Shown piece by piece: positions 53,605-64,000 of a DNA stretch of 64,000 nt. How positions within the stretch are numbered: the first letter of the stretch is position 1; each line of letters starts with the position of its first letter. A program made the position numbers and the translations under genes. The stretch spans positions 868,001 to 932,000 of the forward strand of contig NZ_JAHXZN010000001.1 in the NCBI RefSeq assembly GCF_019429485.1, read 5' to 3'. This stretch comes from Sphingomonas citri (GTDB lineage Bacteria; Pseudomonadota; Alphaproteobacteria; Sphingomonadales; Sphingomonadaceae). The notes under the pieces were generated by a model that did not search any database, was not told the origin of the DNA, and worked only from the letters and a program-made list of their open reading frames with translations.

Positions 53605-54509
53605 CCGCGCCGCTCGGTGACGAAGCGAGCGATCGCGCGCAGCAGCTCGGCCTCCTCGCCGTAGCTGCGCAGGTGGTCGATCGCCTGCTCGACGAGCATC
53701 CGCGACTGCTGCTTGGCACGCTCGACGCCCAGCAGCGAGACGAACGTCTCCTTGCCCGCCTCGCCGTCCTTGCGCAGCTTCTTGCCGGCGAGCTGCTCGT
53801 CGCCCTCGACGTCGAGCAGGTCGTCGACGATCTGGAAGGCGAGTCCGAGGTCGTGCGCGTAGCCGCGCAGGTGGCGGCGCCCCTCGGGCGGGACGCGGCC
53901 GAGGATCGCACCCGCCTCCACCGCCGCGCCGATCAGCGCGCCGGTCTTCATCTGCTGGAGCCGCGTGACGGTGCCGAGGTCGAAGGCGGCGCCGTCGGCC
54001 TTGAGGTCCATCGCCTGCCCGCCCGCCATGCCGCTCGGCCCCGAGGCGCGCGCGAGGTCGGCGACCAGCTCGGCGCGGACGAAGGGGTCGGCATGGGTAG
54101 CGGGATCGGCGAGCACCTCGAAGGCGAGCGCGTGGAGGCAGTCGCCCGCCAGGATCGCGGTAGCCTCGTCGAACGCCTTGTGGACAGTCGCCTTGCCGTG
54201 GCGCAGGTCGTCGTCGTCCATCGCCGGCAGGTCGTCGTGGATCAGCGAGTAGGCGTGGATCGCCTCGAGCGCGACCGCGGCGCGCGCGGCGCCGTCGCGC
54301 GCCACGTCGAACAGCCGCGCGGTGGCGAACACCAGCAGCGGGCGCAGCCGCTTGCCGCCGCCGATCGTGGCGTGGCGCATCGCGCGGTAGAGATCGGCGC
54401 GGGGATCGTCGGGCACCGGAAGCAGCGCGTCGAAGCGACGGTCCATCTCGGCCGCGACTTCCTTGAGCGCGGCCTGGAGCTTGGGCGACGCGGTGGCGGT
54501 GATGGTCAT
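53601..54509 (-). CDS. ispA: Farnesyl diphosphate synthase (polyprenyl synthetase)
   Basis: A 302-residue trans-prenyltransferase making C15 farnesyl diphosphate from C5 units. The first Asp-rich motif is in LIHDDLPAMDDDDLRHG and the second is in FQIVDDLLDVEGD. GGGKRLRP near the N-terminus binds the isoprenyl pyrophosphate. The two residues between aspartates in the first motif fit the bacterial type II farnesyl synthase. It overlaps xseB and coaD by four bases each, so the three are translationally coupled. The product feeds ubiquinone, undecaprenyl phosphate and carotenoids. Confidence 0.94.
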   Translation of the reverse strand: MTITATASPKLQAALKEVAAEMDRRFDALLPVPDDPRADLYRAMRHATIGGGKRLRPLLVFATARLFDVARDGAARAAVALEAIHAYSLIHDDLPAMDDDDLRHGKATVHKAFDEATAILAGDCLHALAFEVLADPATHADPFVRAELVADLARASGPSGMAGGQAMDLKADGAAFDLGTVTRLQQMKTGALIGAAVEAGAILGRVPPEGRRHLRGYAHDLGLAFQIVDDLLDVEGDEQLAGKKLRKDGEAGKETFVSLLGVERAKQQSRMLVEQAIDHLRSYGEEAELLRAIARFVTERRG

Positions 54510-54745
54510 CCCGCGGCGAAGGGCTCGGTGGCGGCGGGGCGGCCGTCGGCGCCGAGCCGGATCGCCTCGATCCGCGCCTGCGCGGCGTCGAGCCGGTCGG
54601 CACAGCGCTGCCGCAGCGCGCTGCCGCGCTCGTAGAGCCGGATCGCCTCCTCCAGCGGGGTATCGCCCGACTCGAGCCGGGCGACGATCGTCTCCAGCTC
54701 GCGTAGGCCGGCCTCGAACGACAGCGTCTCGATGTCCTGCTCCAT
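54506..54745 (-). CDS. xseB: Exodeoxyribonuclease VII small subunit
   Basis: The 79-residue small subunit of ExoVII, which degrades single-stranded DNA together with XseA. The LSFEAGLRELETIVARLESGDTPLEEAIRLYERGSAL core is diagnostic. xseB-ispA is a common bacterial gene pair. Its stop overlaps the ispA start. xseA is not in the window. Confidence 0.94.
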   Translation of the reverse strand: MEQDIETLSFEAGLRELETIVARLESGDTPLEEAIRLYERGSALRQRCADRLDAAQARIEAIRLGADGRPAATEPFAAG

Positions 54746-54825
54746 CAGCCGGCTATGCGATGGGGGGTGCGCTGGGTCAAGGCGATGGGGGCGGTGGCGA
54801 CGACGGCGCTCACCTCTCCTTCCTT

Positions 54826-54923
54826 CGTCGTCCTGAGCTTGTCTCAGGATCCACCGTGCCGCTCATGCAACGGCCAGTGGCGCAAGCGGACGGGTGGATC
54901 CTGAAACGAGTTCAGGATGACGG
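54826..54923. repeat. 98-bp palindromic repeat element, second arm type
   Basis: Inverted arms 54826-54853 (cgtcgtcctgagcttgtctc...) and 54895-54923 flank a 41-nt centre. Arms pair with mismatches. A near-identical copy lies at 58701-58798, including the shared gcaagcggacggg next to the right arm. Confidence 0.85.
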
Positions 54924-54971
54924 ACGTGGAGGCGGGTAGTTCTCGAGCCTTCGATGCCTCCGCGCCACCGA

Positions 54972-55096
54972 CCCGTTCGTGCTGAGGAGGCACTGAGCTC
55001 GTCGACGTGCCGTCTCGAAGCACGCGGCGCCCGGGTACGTGGCCACGCTTCGAGACGAGGCTTCGACGAGCTCAGCCTCTCCTCAGCACGAACGGG
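54972..55096. repeat. 125-bp inverted repeat with 50-nt arms
   Basis: Arms 54972-55021 (cccgttcgtgctgaggagg...) and 55047-55096 match at about 43 of 50 positions around a 25-nt centre. The mismatches fall in two small clusters. It differs in sequence and size from the gtcatcc-type elements. Confidence 0.85.
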
Positions 55097-55118
55097 AAGG
55101 AGGCGAGCCGGTAGCGCG

Positions 55119-55673
55119 CTACCGCCGCCACTTCTCCACCGCGGCCGCATACGCCCCCGCCGCCTGCTCGCGCGCCGCCTCTAGCTTCGCTCGTTCCCGC
55201 TCGTGCCGGCGACCGGCCTCACGGCGCTCGCGGTCGAGCGCGGCCTGGCGCTCGGCCAGCGCCTTCTCCTCGTCGCGGCGGCGCGCGTCCTCCTGCTCGA
55301 GCGCCTTCTCGGCCGCCTCCATCTCGGCGCGGCTCGGGCGTGGGACGGGCGGCTTCGTCGAAGGCTTGGATTGCGCGGTCCTCGACCGCGGCGCTTCCTC
55401 TTCCTCCGCCGCCCTGCGCGCGCGCTTCGGCCGGTCCGGCGGTAACGCCGCGAGTTGCTCGGCCGCGCTGCCGCGCGAGCGCCGCACCACCTCGCCCGGG
55501 CGTGCCAGCGGCTCCGCCATCAATGCAGCGTCGGTCACCTCCTCCGCGACGCCGCGCGCGAACAGGTCGGCGTCGGCGCCCCAGGCGGCTAGCGCGGCCC
55601 TGCGACTCGGCGCCGCGACATAGGCGTCGTGGAAGCCGGCAGGCGTGCGGAACACCTTGAGCTTGCGCGCCAT
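55119..55673 (-). CDS. TolA-like charged helical protein
   Basis: A 184-residue protein of the kind often labelled cell envelope biogenesis protein TolA in Sphingomonas, mostly because of composition. The N-terminal 60 residues form a small conserved unit ([29 protein letters not shown]). Residues about 80-130 are rich in Lys, Pro, Ser and Glu. The C-terminal half is a long Ala/Glu/Arg helix (about 135-180). No signal peptide or membrane helix is visible, so a genuine TolA role is doubtful. The start at 55673 is the only ATG before the conserved unit. It diverges from acnA. Confidence 0.75.
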   Translation of the reverse strand: MARKLKVFRTPAGFHDAYVAAPSRRAALAAWGADADLFARGVAEEVTDAALMAEPLARPGEVVRRSRGSAAEQLAALPPDRPKRARRAAEEEEAPRSRTAQSKPSTKPPVPRPSRAEMEAAEKALEQEDARRRDEEKALAERQAALDRERREAGRRHERERAKLEAAREQAAGAYAAAVEKWRR

Positions 55674-55864
55674 TCTCCCGCCTCTCCGGGCGACCCCGCG
55701 CCCCCGGCCACAATCGCTTACGGAGACACGCCGTTCCACCCTTCCCCGCCCGGTCCCCCGCTGCTATCGCCCGCGGCGATCGAGAGTTTCGCCCGCACCC
55801 GCGCGCACGCGGCCGTGCCGCATCGCCGCGGGCGCGAGGCTCCCACGAGGAAGGACAGCTGCCC

Positions 55865-58552
<2,688 letters not shown>

Positions 58553-58579
58553 GCCTGCCGCCCGTGAGGGGATGAGAGA

Positions 58580-58610
58580 GGGAGGGTTCCGCGAGGGGCC
58601 CTCCCTTTTT
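58580..58610 (+). terminator. Intrinsic terminator of acnA
   Basis: An 11-bp stem (gggagggttcc / ggggccctccc, two G-T pairs) is closed by a GCGA tetraloop (GNRA type) and followed by TTTTT at 58606-58610. It begins 28 bases past the acnA stop. It is a classical Rho-independent terminator. Confidence 0.9.
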
Positions 58611-58700
58611 CTATGGGAAGTGTGCCGCGGTTCCTTACCGACGCGCGCCGCGCGCTCCCGTCGGGCGTCAGGGGCGTGTGCCGCGGCTCCCCCACCATCG

Positions 58701-58798
58701 CCGTCATCCTGAACTCGTTTCAGGATCCACTGTGCCGCATGCACGGCGCCGGCGGCGCAAGCGGACGGGTGGATCCTGAAACGGGTTCAGGATGACGC
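58701..58798. repeat. 98-bp palindromic repeat element, second arm type, copy 2
   Basis: Inverted arms 58701-58729 (ccgtcatcctgaactcgttt...) and 58770-58798 flank a 40-nt centre that ends in the same gcggacggg as the copy at 54826. Arms match with two mismatches. Confidence 0.88.
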
Positions 58799-59036
58799 TA
58801 GAATGAGGGGCGGACCAAGCCGCGCCAGTCGCACCCTTGCCGCCTCATCGTACCAGCCTCAGGCCGACATTGATGCCGCCGCGACGTAGGTTGATGACAT
58901 CGGGCGCCGCCGCGAAAAATACTTGCGCCCCTTCTCAACCACTTCCATCTCCTAACCTGGCGCAAGCCCGCCCCGCGCCGGATCGTGCTTCGTGACAGAA
59001 CGTTGCCCGCGAACCCTCCCGCGGAGCATCCGTCGC

Positions 59037-60305
59037 ATGGCCACGCTCGCCCCCACCCGCCCGGCGCCGCCGGCGGCTGCACCGCACCCGCCGGGGCGCG
59101 CGCTGGACGCGCTCAACTTCTTCCTCGCCGACGTGCGCGACGGGCTCGGGCCGTATCTCGCCATCTACCTCGTCGCGGTGCGCGGGCCGACGCACGGGTG
59201 GAACGAGGCTACCGCCGGGCTGGTGCTCACCATCGCCGGGATCGTCGGCCTGCTCGCGCAGACCCCGGCGGGCTGGCTGATCGACCGCTCGACACGCAAG
59301 CCCGCGATCGTCATCGCCGCCGCGCTGGTGGTGACGCTCGGCAGCGTGTCGCTCCCCTTCGTCCACGGCTTCGGCCCGGTGGTGGTGACCCAGTCGCTCG
59401 CCGCCGCGGCGGGCGCGCTGTTCGCGCCGGCGATCGCCGCGATCACGCTGGGCCTGTTCGGCGCGCGCGCTTTCTCCGCGCGAGTCGGGCGCAACGAGGC
59501 GTTCAACCATGCCGGCAACGCGGTCTCGGCCGCGCTGGCGGGGGTGCTGGCGTGGCGCTTCGGGCCGGTCGTGGTCTTCTACCTGATGGCAGGGCTGACC
59601 GTGGCGAGCGTCTTCGCCGCGCTGCGCATCGACCCGCGCCAGATCGACGACGAGGTCGCCCGCGGGCTCGACTGCGCGCCCGACGCGCCCGACGCCGACT
59701 GTGACCCGTCGCCCGGCTGGCGCGTGCTGCTCGAGCAGAGGGCGCTGCTGCTGTTCGCCGCGCTCGCTTTCCTGTTCCACCTCGCCAATGCCGCGATGCT
59801 GACCTCGGTGAGCCAGCTGCTCGCGCGCACCGTGGGAAAGGACCAGGCGACCTCGCTCACCGCCGCCTGCATCGTCGCGGCACAGCTGGTGATGGTGCCG
59901 ATGGCCCTGCTGGTCGGACGCAAGGCCGACGCATGGGGACGCAAGCCGCTGTTCCTCGCGGGCTTCGCGGTGCTGGCGGCGCGCGGGGCGCTCTACACCG
60001 TGTCGAACGATCCGTGGTGGCTGGTGGCGGTACAGGCGCTCGATGGCGTCGGCGCGGGGATCTTCGGCGCGCTCTTCCCGATCGTCATCGCCGACCTGAC
60101 GCGCGGCAGCGGGCGCTTCAACGTCGCGCAGGGTGCGGTGGCGACCGCGCAGGGGCTCGGCGCGGCGCTGAGCGCGACGCTGGCGGGGACGATCATCGTC
60201 GGCGCGGGCTATGCGCCGACCTTCCTCACGCTCGCGGCGATCGCGGGCGGCGGCCTCGCGCTCTACGCCCTGGCCATGCCCGAGACCCGCGATCGAACTA
60301 GCTGA
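59037..60305 (+). CDS. Major facilitator superfamily transporter
   Basis: A 422-residue membrane transporter with about 12 hydrophobic segments. The loop after helix 2 carries a D-R-x-x-R-K variant of the MFS signature (LIDRSTRKPAI), and the matching loop in the second half reads VGRKADAWGRKPLF. The N-terminal FFLADVRDGLGPYLAIYLV is typical of a group of uncharacterised MFS proteins. The substrate is unknown. The start at 59037 is preferred over a GTG at 58992 because the extra residues are Arg/Pro rich and precede the usual start. Confidence 0.88.
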   Translation: MATLAPTRPAPPAAAPHPPGRALDALNFFLADVRDGLGPYLAIYLVAVRGPTHGWNEATAGLVLTIAGIVGLLAQTPAGWLIDRSTRKPAIVIAAALVVTLGSVSLPFVHGFGPVVVTQSLAAAAGALFAPAIAAITLGLFGARAFSARVGRNEAFNHAGNAVSAALAGVLAWRFGPVVVFYLMAGLTVASVFAALRIDPRQIDDEVARGLDCAPDAPDADCDPSPGWRVLLEQRALLLFAALAFLFHLANAAMLTSVSQLLARTVGKDQATSLTAACIVAAQLVMVPMALLVGRKADAWGRKPLFLAGFAVLAARGALYTVSNDPWWLVAVQALDGVGAGIFGALFPIVIADLTRGSGRFNVAQGAVATAQGLGAALSATLAGTIIVGAGYAPTFLTLAAIAGGGLALYALAMPETRDRTS

Positions 60306-60384
60306 TCGAGAGCAAGTTACTGGATCGCAACGGAACTTTGCCACGCGCCCACCGCTCTCGCGGGAGTTGGACGTGGGAGAGACG

Positions 60385-60933
60385 ATGATGATGGCTACTA
60401 CCCGCCTGCTGCTCGGCGCCGCCTTGTTCGCCGCGCCGGTGATCGCCAGCGCGCAGACACCGCCGCCGCCGCCGCCGGCCGAGGCGAAGACGACCGCCGA
60501 CGCCTATGTCGCGGCGGCGGGCAAGAGCGACCTGTACGAGATCAACTCGAGCCAGATCGTGTTGCAGAAGTCGCAGAACGCGGGCGTGAAGAAGTTCGCG
60601 CAGATGATGATCGACCATCATCAGAAGACCACCGCGGCGACGGTGAAGGCGGCGCAGAAGGCCGGGCTCAACCCGCCGCCGCCCGCGCTCGACCCGGGCG
60701 CGACCGCCTCGATCAACGAGTTGCAGGCAGCCTCGCCCGCTGACATCGACCGGCTGTATCTCGGCCAGCAGCTGCCCGCGCACCAGGCCGCGCTCGACCT
60801 GCACCAGAGCTATGCCTCGGGTGGCGACAAGGCGCCGCTCAAGGCCTCGGCCAAGGCGGCGGTGCCGATCGTCAAGCGTCACATCGCGGAGGCGACCAAG
60901 TTGCAGGGCGGCTCGGGCGCTGCGGGGATGTGA
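60385..60933 (+). CDS. Exported DUF4142 protein
   Basis: A 182-residue secreted protein of the DUF4142 family, which has a ferritin-like four-helix pattern. A signal peptide (to about residue 24, ASAQ) is followed by a Pro-rich linker and the helical domain, with KKFAQMMIDHHQKTT and LPAHQAALDLHQSYA as its best-conserved blocks. No catalytic activity is established. Three successive in-frame ATGs start at 60385; the first has a GGGAG site 5 bases upstream, the second 8 bases. Function may be in envelope stress, which is inference only. Confidence 0.88.
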   Translation: MMMATTRLLLGAALFAAPVIASAQTPPPPPPAEAKTTADAYVAAAGKSDLYEINSSQIVLQKSQNAGVKKFAQMMIDHHQKTTAATVKAAQKAGLNPPPPALDPGATASINELQAASPADIDRLYLGQQLPAHQAALDLHQSYASGGDKAPLKASAKAAVPIVKRHIAEATKLQGGSGAAGM

Positions 60934-61007
60934 GGAAAGGGGCTCACGCCACGGCGTGCAGTATGCCGAGTGACATGGGAGCTGCTCGCGCCGAGATCAG
61001 GGTGGCG

Positions 61008-61094
61008 TGCCCCGGCGCAAACCGGGGCCCCGTCGGGAGAGCGGCGGTGTGTTTCGCCAGCGTTCCCCAGCTGGGCCCGGCCTTCGCCGGGGAA
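61008..61094. repeat. Palindromic repeat element, glyS-type arms, diverged copy
   Basis: Imperfect inverted arms (tgccccggcgcaaaccgggg near 61008 and cccggccttcgccgggg near 61076) flank about 40 bases. The theme matches 21933-22007 and 30491-30578. It lies between the DUF4142 and permease genes. Confidence 0.75.
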
Positions 61095-61160
61095 CAGCAG
61101 TGGTTAGGAGCCTCCGCTTATCGCCCTTCTTCGCGTCGTCGCGGCTTCGCGTGAACTACG

Positions 61161-62561
61161 CTACACCGCCGCTGCGATCGCCGCGCGGCGGCGTCCCCAC
61201 AGCAGATAGACCGCCAGCCCGAACAGATTCCACAGTAGGAAGTACAGCTGCGTCCGCTGCGGCAGGCTGAAGAACAGATAGGCGCAGCCCAGCACTCCGA
61301 TCGCGCCCACCAGCGGCGCGGCGGGCGTACGGAAGCGCCGCTCCGCCTCGGGCGCGCGTCGCCGCATCACCAGCATGCACACGCACACCGCGACGAAGGC
61401 GGCGAGCGTCCCCGCGTTGGCGAGCGCGGCGATGGCGTCGATCGGCATCACTCCCGCGATCACCGCGACCAGCACCGCGGTCAGCATGGTGATCCGCACC
61501 GGCGTACCGCGCCTCGACACCTTGGCGAGCGCCTGCGGCAGCAGCCCGTCGCGCGCCATCACGAAGAAGATGCGGCTCTGCCCGAATAGGAAGCCGAGCA
61601 GCACCGTCGGCAGCGCGATCACCGCGCTCGCGGCGAGGAAGGTGGCGAAGCCGGGGCGGCCGATCCCGCGCAGGATCAGAGCGAGCGGCTCGGGCGAGTC
61701 GGCGAAGCGCGTGAAGTGCAGCGCGCCCACCGCCGCGACCGCCACGCCCATGTAGATCACGACGCATGCCAGCATCGAGCCGACGATGCCGATCGACAGG
61801 TCACGCCCCGGGTTCTTGGTCTCCTCCGCCGCGGTGGAGATGGCGTCGAAGCCGTAGAAGGCGAAGAAGATGATCGCCGCCGCCGCCATCACGCCGCGCT
61901 CGCCGCCGTCAGCGCTCACCGACTTGGCGAAGCCGTAGGGCATGAACGGCTCGAGATTGGCGGCGTCGAAATGCGGCATCGCCACTGCGACGAACACCGC
62001 GAGCGCGACCAGCTTGATCCCGACCAGCACCGCGTTGAGCGTCGCGCTCTCCTTGGTGCCGAGCGACAGCAGCCCAGCGACCACCGCGATGATGAAGACC
62101 GCGGGCAGGTTGACCACGCCGCCGAGCTCCGGCCCCTGGGTGAGCGCGGCGGGGAAGCCGAGCGGGGTGAGCAGCGCCGAGGCATAGCCCGACCAGCCCA
62201 CCGCCACGGTCGACACCACCAGGGAATATTCGAGGATCAGCGACCAGCCGATCACCCAGGCGATCACCTCGCCCAGCACGACATAGCTGTAGGTATAGGC
62301 GCTGCCCGAGGCGGGGATCATCGTCGCCATCTCGGCGTAAGCGAGCGCCGCGCAGGCGCAGATCGCGCCGGCGATGACGAAGGAGAGGATCACCGCCGGC
62401 CCGGCGCGCTCGGCGCCGACGCCGATCAAGGTCAGGATGCCGGTGCCGACGATCGCGCCGACGCCGAGCGCGACGAGGTGCGGCCAGGACAAGGTGCGCG
62501 CGAGCACGGTGCCGCCGCGGTGATCGATCGCGACCGGCTTGCGCCGGAACAATGTGGACAT
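61161..62561 (-). CDS. Amino-acid permease (APC superfamily)
   Basis: A 466-residue cationic-amino-acid-transporter-like permease with 12-13 hydrophobic helices. The first helix region GVGAIVGTGILTLIGVGAERAGPAV is the APC substrate-binding motif, and YAEMATMIPASGSAYTYSYV is the conserved second one. Best match by eye is the YfnA/CAT group. The start at 62561 follows a GAGGGAGG site and gives the usual MSTLFRRKP N-terminus. It imports amino acids in exchange or symport; the substrate is not determined. Confidence 0.9.
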   Translation of the reverse strand: MSTLFRRKPVAIDHRGGTVLARTLSWPHLVALGVGAIVGTGILTLIGVGAERAGPAVILSFVIAGAICACAALAYAEMATMIPASGSAYTYSYVVLGEVIAWVIGWSLILEYSLVVSTVAVGWSGYASALLTPLGFPAALTQGPELGGVVNLPAVFIIAVVAGLLSLGTKESATLNAVLVGIKLVALAVFVAVAMPHFDAANLEPFMPYGFAKSVSADGGERGVMAAAAIIFFAFYGFDAISTAAEETKNPGRDLSIGIVGSMLACVVIYMGVAVAAVGALHFTRFADSPEPLALILRGIGRPGFATFLAASAVIALPTVLLGFLFGQSRIFFVMARDGLLPQALAKVSRRGTPVRITMLTAVLVAVIAGVMPIDAIAALANAGTLAAFVAVCVCMLVMRRRAPEAERRFRTPAAPLVGAIGVLGCAYLFFSLPQRTQLYFLLWNLFGLAVYLLWGRRRAAIAAAV

Positions 62562-62668
62562 GAACCCTCCCTCTCGTGCGCCGAGCCGTAACAGACGCAA
62601 CGACCAGGAGGGAAGCGTCGCGGATGCCTCCGCGGTGCGCCAGCCGGGTGGCGACCCGGCACGGTGGC

Positions 62669-62935
62669 TCACTGACCCAGCGGCGTTCTCAGCAAGGTGC
62701 GCGGGCTCCTGGTGCACATCCGCGCGCCGACCACCTGGCATTGGCCACCGGTCGTGTTGAGCGCGCGCGTCTTGCCGTCCTCGACGCTCGCGTCGCTTTG
62801 AACGCGAAAGCGCGCCGCGCGGTCGACCGGTTCGGTCGGCTCGGGTGAGAGCCGGTGGCGTGCGGTGCTGAGCAGGGAGCCGGGCGCTGGATCGGCGGCC
62901 TGAGCAGCGGCGAGGAGCAGGAGTGCCGGGACCAT
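62669..62935 (-). CDS. Small secreted protein of unknown function
   Basis: An 88-residue protein with a signal peptide (MVPALLLLAAAQA) and two cysteines in the mature part, in the QCQVVGARMCTRSPRTLLRTPLGQ end. It is supported by an AAGGGG site before the ATG at 62935. Short exported proteins with this ending are common in sphingomonads, but I know of no function. It lies between the permease and CoA-binding-protein genes on the same strand. Confidence 0.75.
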   Translation of the reverse strand: MVPALLLLAAAQAADPAPGSLLSTARHRLSPEPTEPVDRAARFRVQSDASVEDGKTRALNTTGGQCQVVGARMCTRSPRTLLRTPLGQ

Positions 62936-62992
62936 ATGCTTCCCCTTCTGTTCATCGACTCGGTCACCTGGCCGAGTTGCGACGGGAGCAAC

Positions 62993-63439
62993 CTAGTCTG
63001 CCGCGGCACGGCCGCCCAGCCGCGCCACGCCCAGCCGCGGCAGCTCGATCGCGGGGCAACGGTCCATGACCACCTTCAGCCCGGCTGCCTCGGCGCGCGC
63101 GGCGGCGGCCTGATCGATCACGCCGAGCTGGAGCCACACCGACTTTGCGCCGATCGCGATCGCCTGGTCGACGACCTCCCCTGCCGCCGAGGAGCGGCGG
63201 AAGATGTCGACCATGTCGATCGGGTCGCCGAGCTGCGCGAGCTCGCGGAAGACGAACTCGCCGTGAATATGCTCGCCGGTGAGCTGCGGGTTGACCGGGA
63301 TGACGCGGTAACCGTGCGCCTGGAGCGTCTTCATCACGCCGTTGGAGGGGCGGTCCGGCCGGTCCGACGCGCCGACCAGCGCGATCGTGCGGGTCTGCTC
63401 CAGCAACTCGCGGATGTCGTCGTCTGCGGTCAGCGGCAT
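62993..63439 (-). CDS. CoA-binding domain protein (YccU-like)
   Basis: A 148-residue single-domain CoA-binding Rossmann protein. The N-terminal [21 protein letters not shown] holds the nucleotide motif, and [29 protein letters not shown] and VWLQLGVID follow in family order. It is related to the N-terminal domain of succinyl-CoA ligase alpha and acyl-CoA synthetases; a regulatory CoA-binding role is inferred. The start at 63439 gives the usual length of about 140. Confidence 0.9.
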   Translation of the reverse strand: MPLTADDDIRELLEQTRTIALVGASDRPDRPSNGVMKTLQAHGYRVIPVNPQLTGEHIHGEFVFRELAQLGDPIDMVDIFRRSSAAGEVVDQAIAIGAKSVWLQLGVIDQAAAARAEAAGLKVVMDRCPAIELPRLGVARLGGRAAAD

Positions 63440-63560
63440 CGGCGCTCTCCTTCGTCGCGGCGCGCATGGCGCGCGTCGGTGAACGAACGAGCGGCTCGGG
63501 CGCGGGTTGCGCGCCGGTCGAGTGGGGCCGGACCGATCCCGTGATCCGGACAAACCTCGC

Positions 63561-64000
63561 TCAGCTCCCCCTCAGCCACGCCGCCACCTGCGCCGCGATC
63601 GGCGCGAAGACGCGGTCGTCGTCGCGCGCCGCCGGGGGCTCGCCCGCGTCGGAGGCGACTCGGATCGCGAAGTCGAGTGGCACGCGACCCAGGAACGCGA
63701 TTCCCGCCTCGCGCGCCGCCGCCTCGGCGCCGCCGCGACCGAACGGGTCGGACAACTCGCCGCAATGCGGGCAGGCATAGCCGGCCATGTTCTCGACCAG
63801 CCCGATGATCGGCACGCCCGCCTTCTGGAAGAGGTCGATCGCGCGCCGCGCGTCGATCAGCGCGAGGTCCTGCGGCGTGGAGACGATCACCGCGCCGGCG
63901 GGGCGATGCTTCTGCACCATGGTAAGCTGGACGTCGCCGGTCCCGGGCGGCAGGTCGACCACCAGCGTGTCGGTGAGCCCCCAGTCGGCGTCCACCAGCT
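63561..64000 (-). CDS. Mrp/ApbC-type Fe-S cluster carrier ATPase, 5' end missing
   Basis: The C-terminal 145 residues or so of a MinD-like ATPase (Mrp/NBP35) that carries iron-sulfur clusters to apoproteins. Visible are [18 protein letters not shown] with the Walker B region, the [19 protein letters not shown] segment, and the CxxC motif in [15 protein letters not shown] that holds the bridging cluster. The frame is open to the window end, so the N-terminal half, including the P-loop, lies outside. Downstream is the CoA-binding protein, 121 bases away. Confidence 0.92.
   Translation of the reverse strand, partial: LVDADWGLTDTLVVDLPPGTGDVQLTMVQKHRPAGAVIVSTPQDLALIDARRAIDLFQKAGVPIIGLVENMAGYACPHCGELSDPFGRGGAEAAAREAGIAFLGRVPLDFAIRVASDAGEPPAARDDDRVFAPIAAQVAAWLRGS

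Larger units (their letters stand above)
54746..55118. other. Intergenic region with two palindromic structures
   Basis: It contains a 98-bp element (54826-54923) and a larger unrelated inverted repeat (54972-55096). No gene is supported. The xseB promoter must lie at the low end of this stretch if xseB begins its own transcript. Confidence 0.7.
58553..59036. other. Intergenic region between acnA and the MFS gene
   Basis: It holds the acnA terminator (58580-58610) and a palindromic element (58701-58798). The 240 bases before the MFS start contain no gene and no promoter or operator that I could place with confidence. Confidence 0.7.

Noticed and set aside
54826-54923. Rho-independent terminator for the xseB operon
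   Set aside because: It lies upstream of xseB on that strand, lacks a T-run and belongs to a dispersed repeat family, so repeat is the better description.
55119-55673. Assignment as a true TolA of the Tol-Pal system
   Set aside because: There is no N-terminal membrane anchor, no recognisable TolA C-terminal domain, and no tolQ, tolR, tolB or pal neighbours. The resemblance is compositional.

Overview
The window is ordinary chromosome from a high-GC alphaproteobacterium, most likely Sphingomonas or a close relative. This is inferred from gene content and order (glyQ-glyS-ppdK, serC-serA with an RNA-like leader, xseB-ispA-coaD-cyclophilin-queA, a PhoK-type alkaline phosphatase) and from GTG/TTG starts with short overlapping junctions. 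I see no rRNA, tRNA, CRISPR array, transposase, integrase or prophage gene. About 56 protein genes fill nearly all of it, and most are housekeeping genes.

Layout: (1) 1-3.8 kb: a partial RNA cyclic phosphodiesterase gene faces a three-gene operon (ATP-grasp, alpha-E, transglutaminase-like) of unproven function, in which the transglutaminase-like protein has lost its catalytic cysteine. (2) 4.1-10.3 kb: a DsbD-type reductase, a secreted alkaline phosphatase, and an overlapping cutA/FAD-oxidoreductase/hydrolase trio. (3) 10.3-17.5 kb: a Flp/Tad pilus cluster (cpaA-cpaB-cpaC-cpaD-cpaE-tadB-tadC) with no cpaF motor ATPase gene, followed by a small membrane protein with a ten-residue repeat. (4) 18.3-24.0 kb: ppdK, glyS and glyQ. 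(5) 24.3-33.1 kb: a secreted small protein, a TraB/GumN protein, rplY, pth, a TIGR02466 oxygenase-like protein, an SDR, a DEAD-box helicase, a sialidase-like protein and a DUF2332 protein. (6) 33.2-38.2 kb: amino-acid biosynthesis, hisG-hisD facing serC-serA. (7) 38.3-41.4 kb: an extensin-like lipoprotein, a LOG-family protein and a GT87-like membrane protein. (8) 41.4-48.2 kb: a DNA-repair neighbourhood with a radical-SAM/UdgX pair behind a textbook alphaproteobacterial LexA box, then mutS, a small toxin-antitoxin pair and ogt. (9) 48.2-58.6 kb: malic enzyme, queA, cyclophilin, coaD, ispA, xseB, a TolA-like protein and aconitase. (10) 59-64 kb: an MFS transporter, a DUF4142 protein, an amino-acid permease, small proteins and a partial Mrp ATPase.

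The most striking non-genic signal is a set of dispersed palindromic elements. Five have two 28-29 nt arms and a total length of 97-99 bp, three of these exactly 98 bp. Others have different lengths. The arms within one element match each other, while different elements carry different arm sequences. One shorter relative lies in frame inside glyS and encodes about 25 extra residues. Another supplies the last residues and stop codon of the GT87-like gene. Other regulatory candidates are a serC-type leader RNA and several intrinsic terminators. The clearest terminator follows acnA and has a GCGA tetraloop and a T-run.

All family assignments come from reading motifs and gene order. No database search was run.
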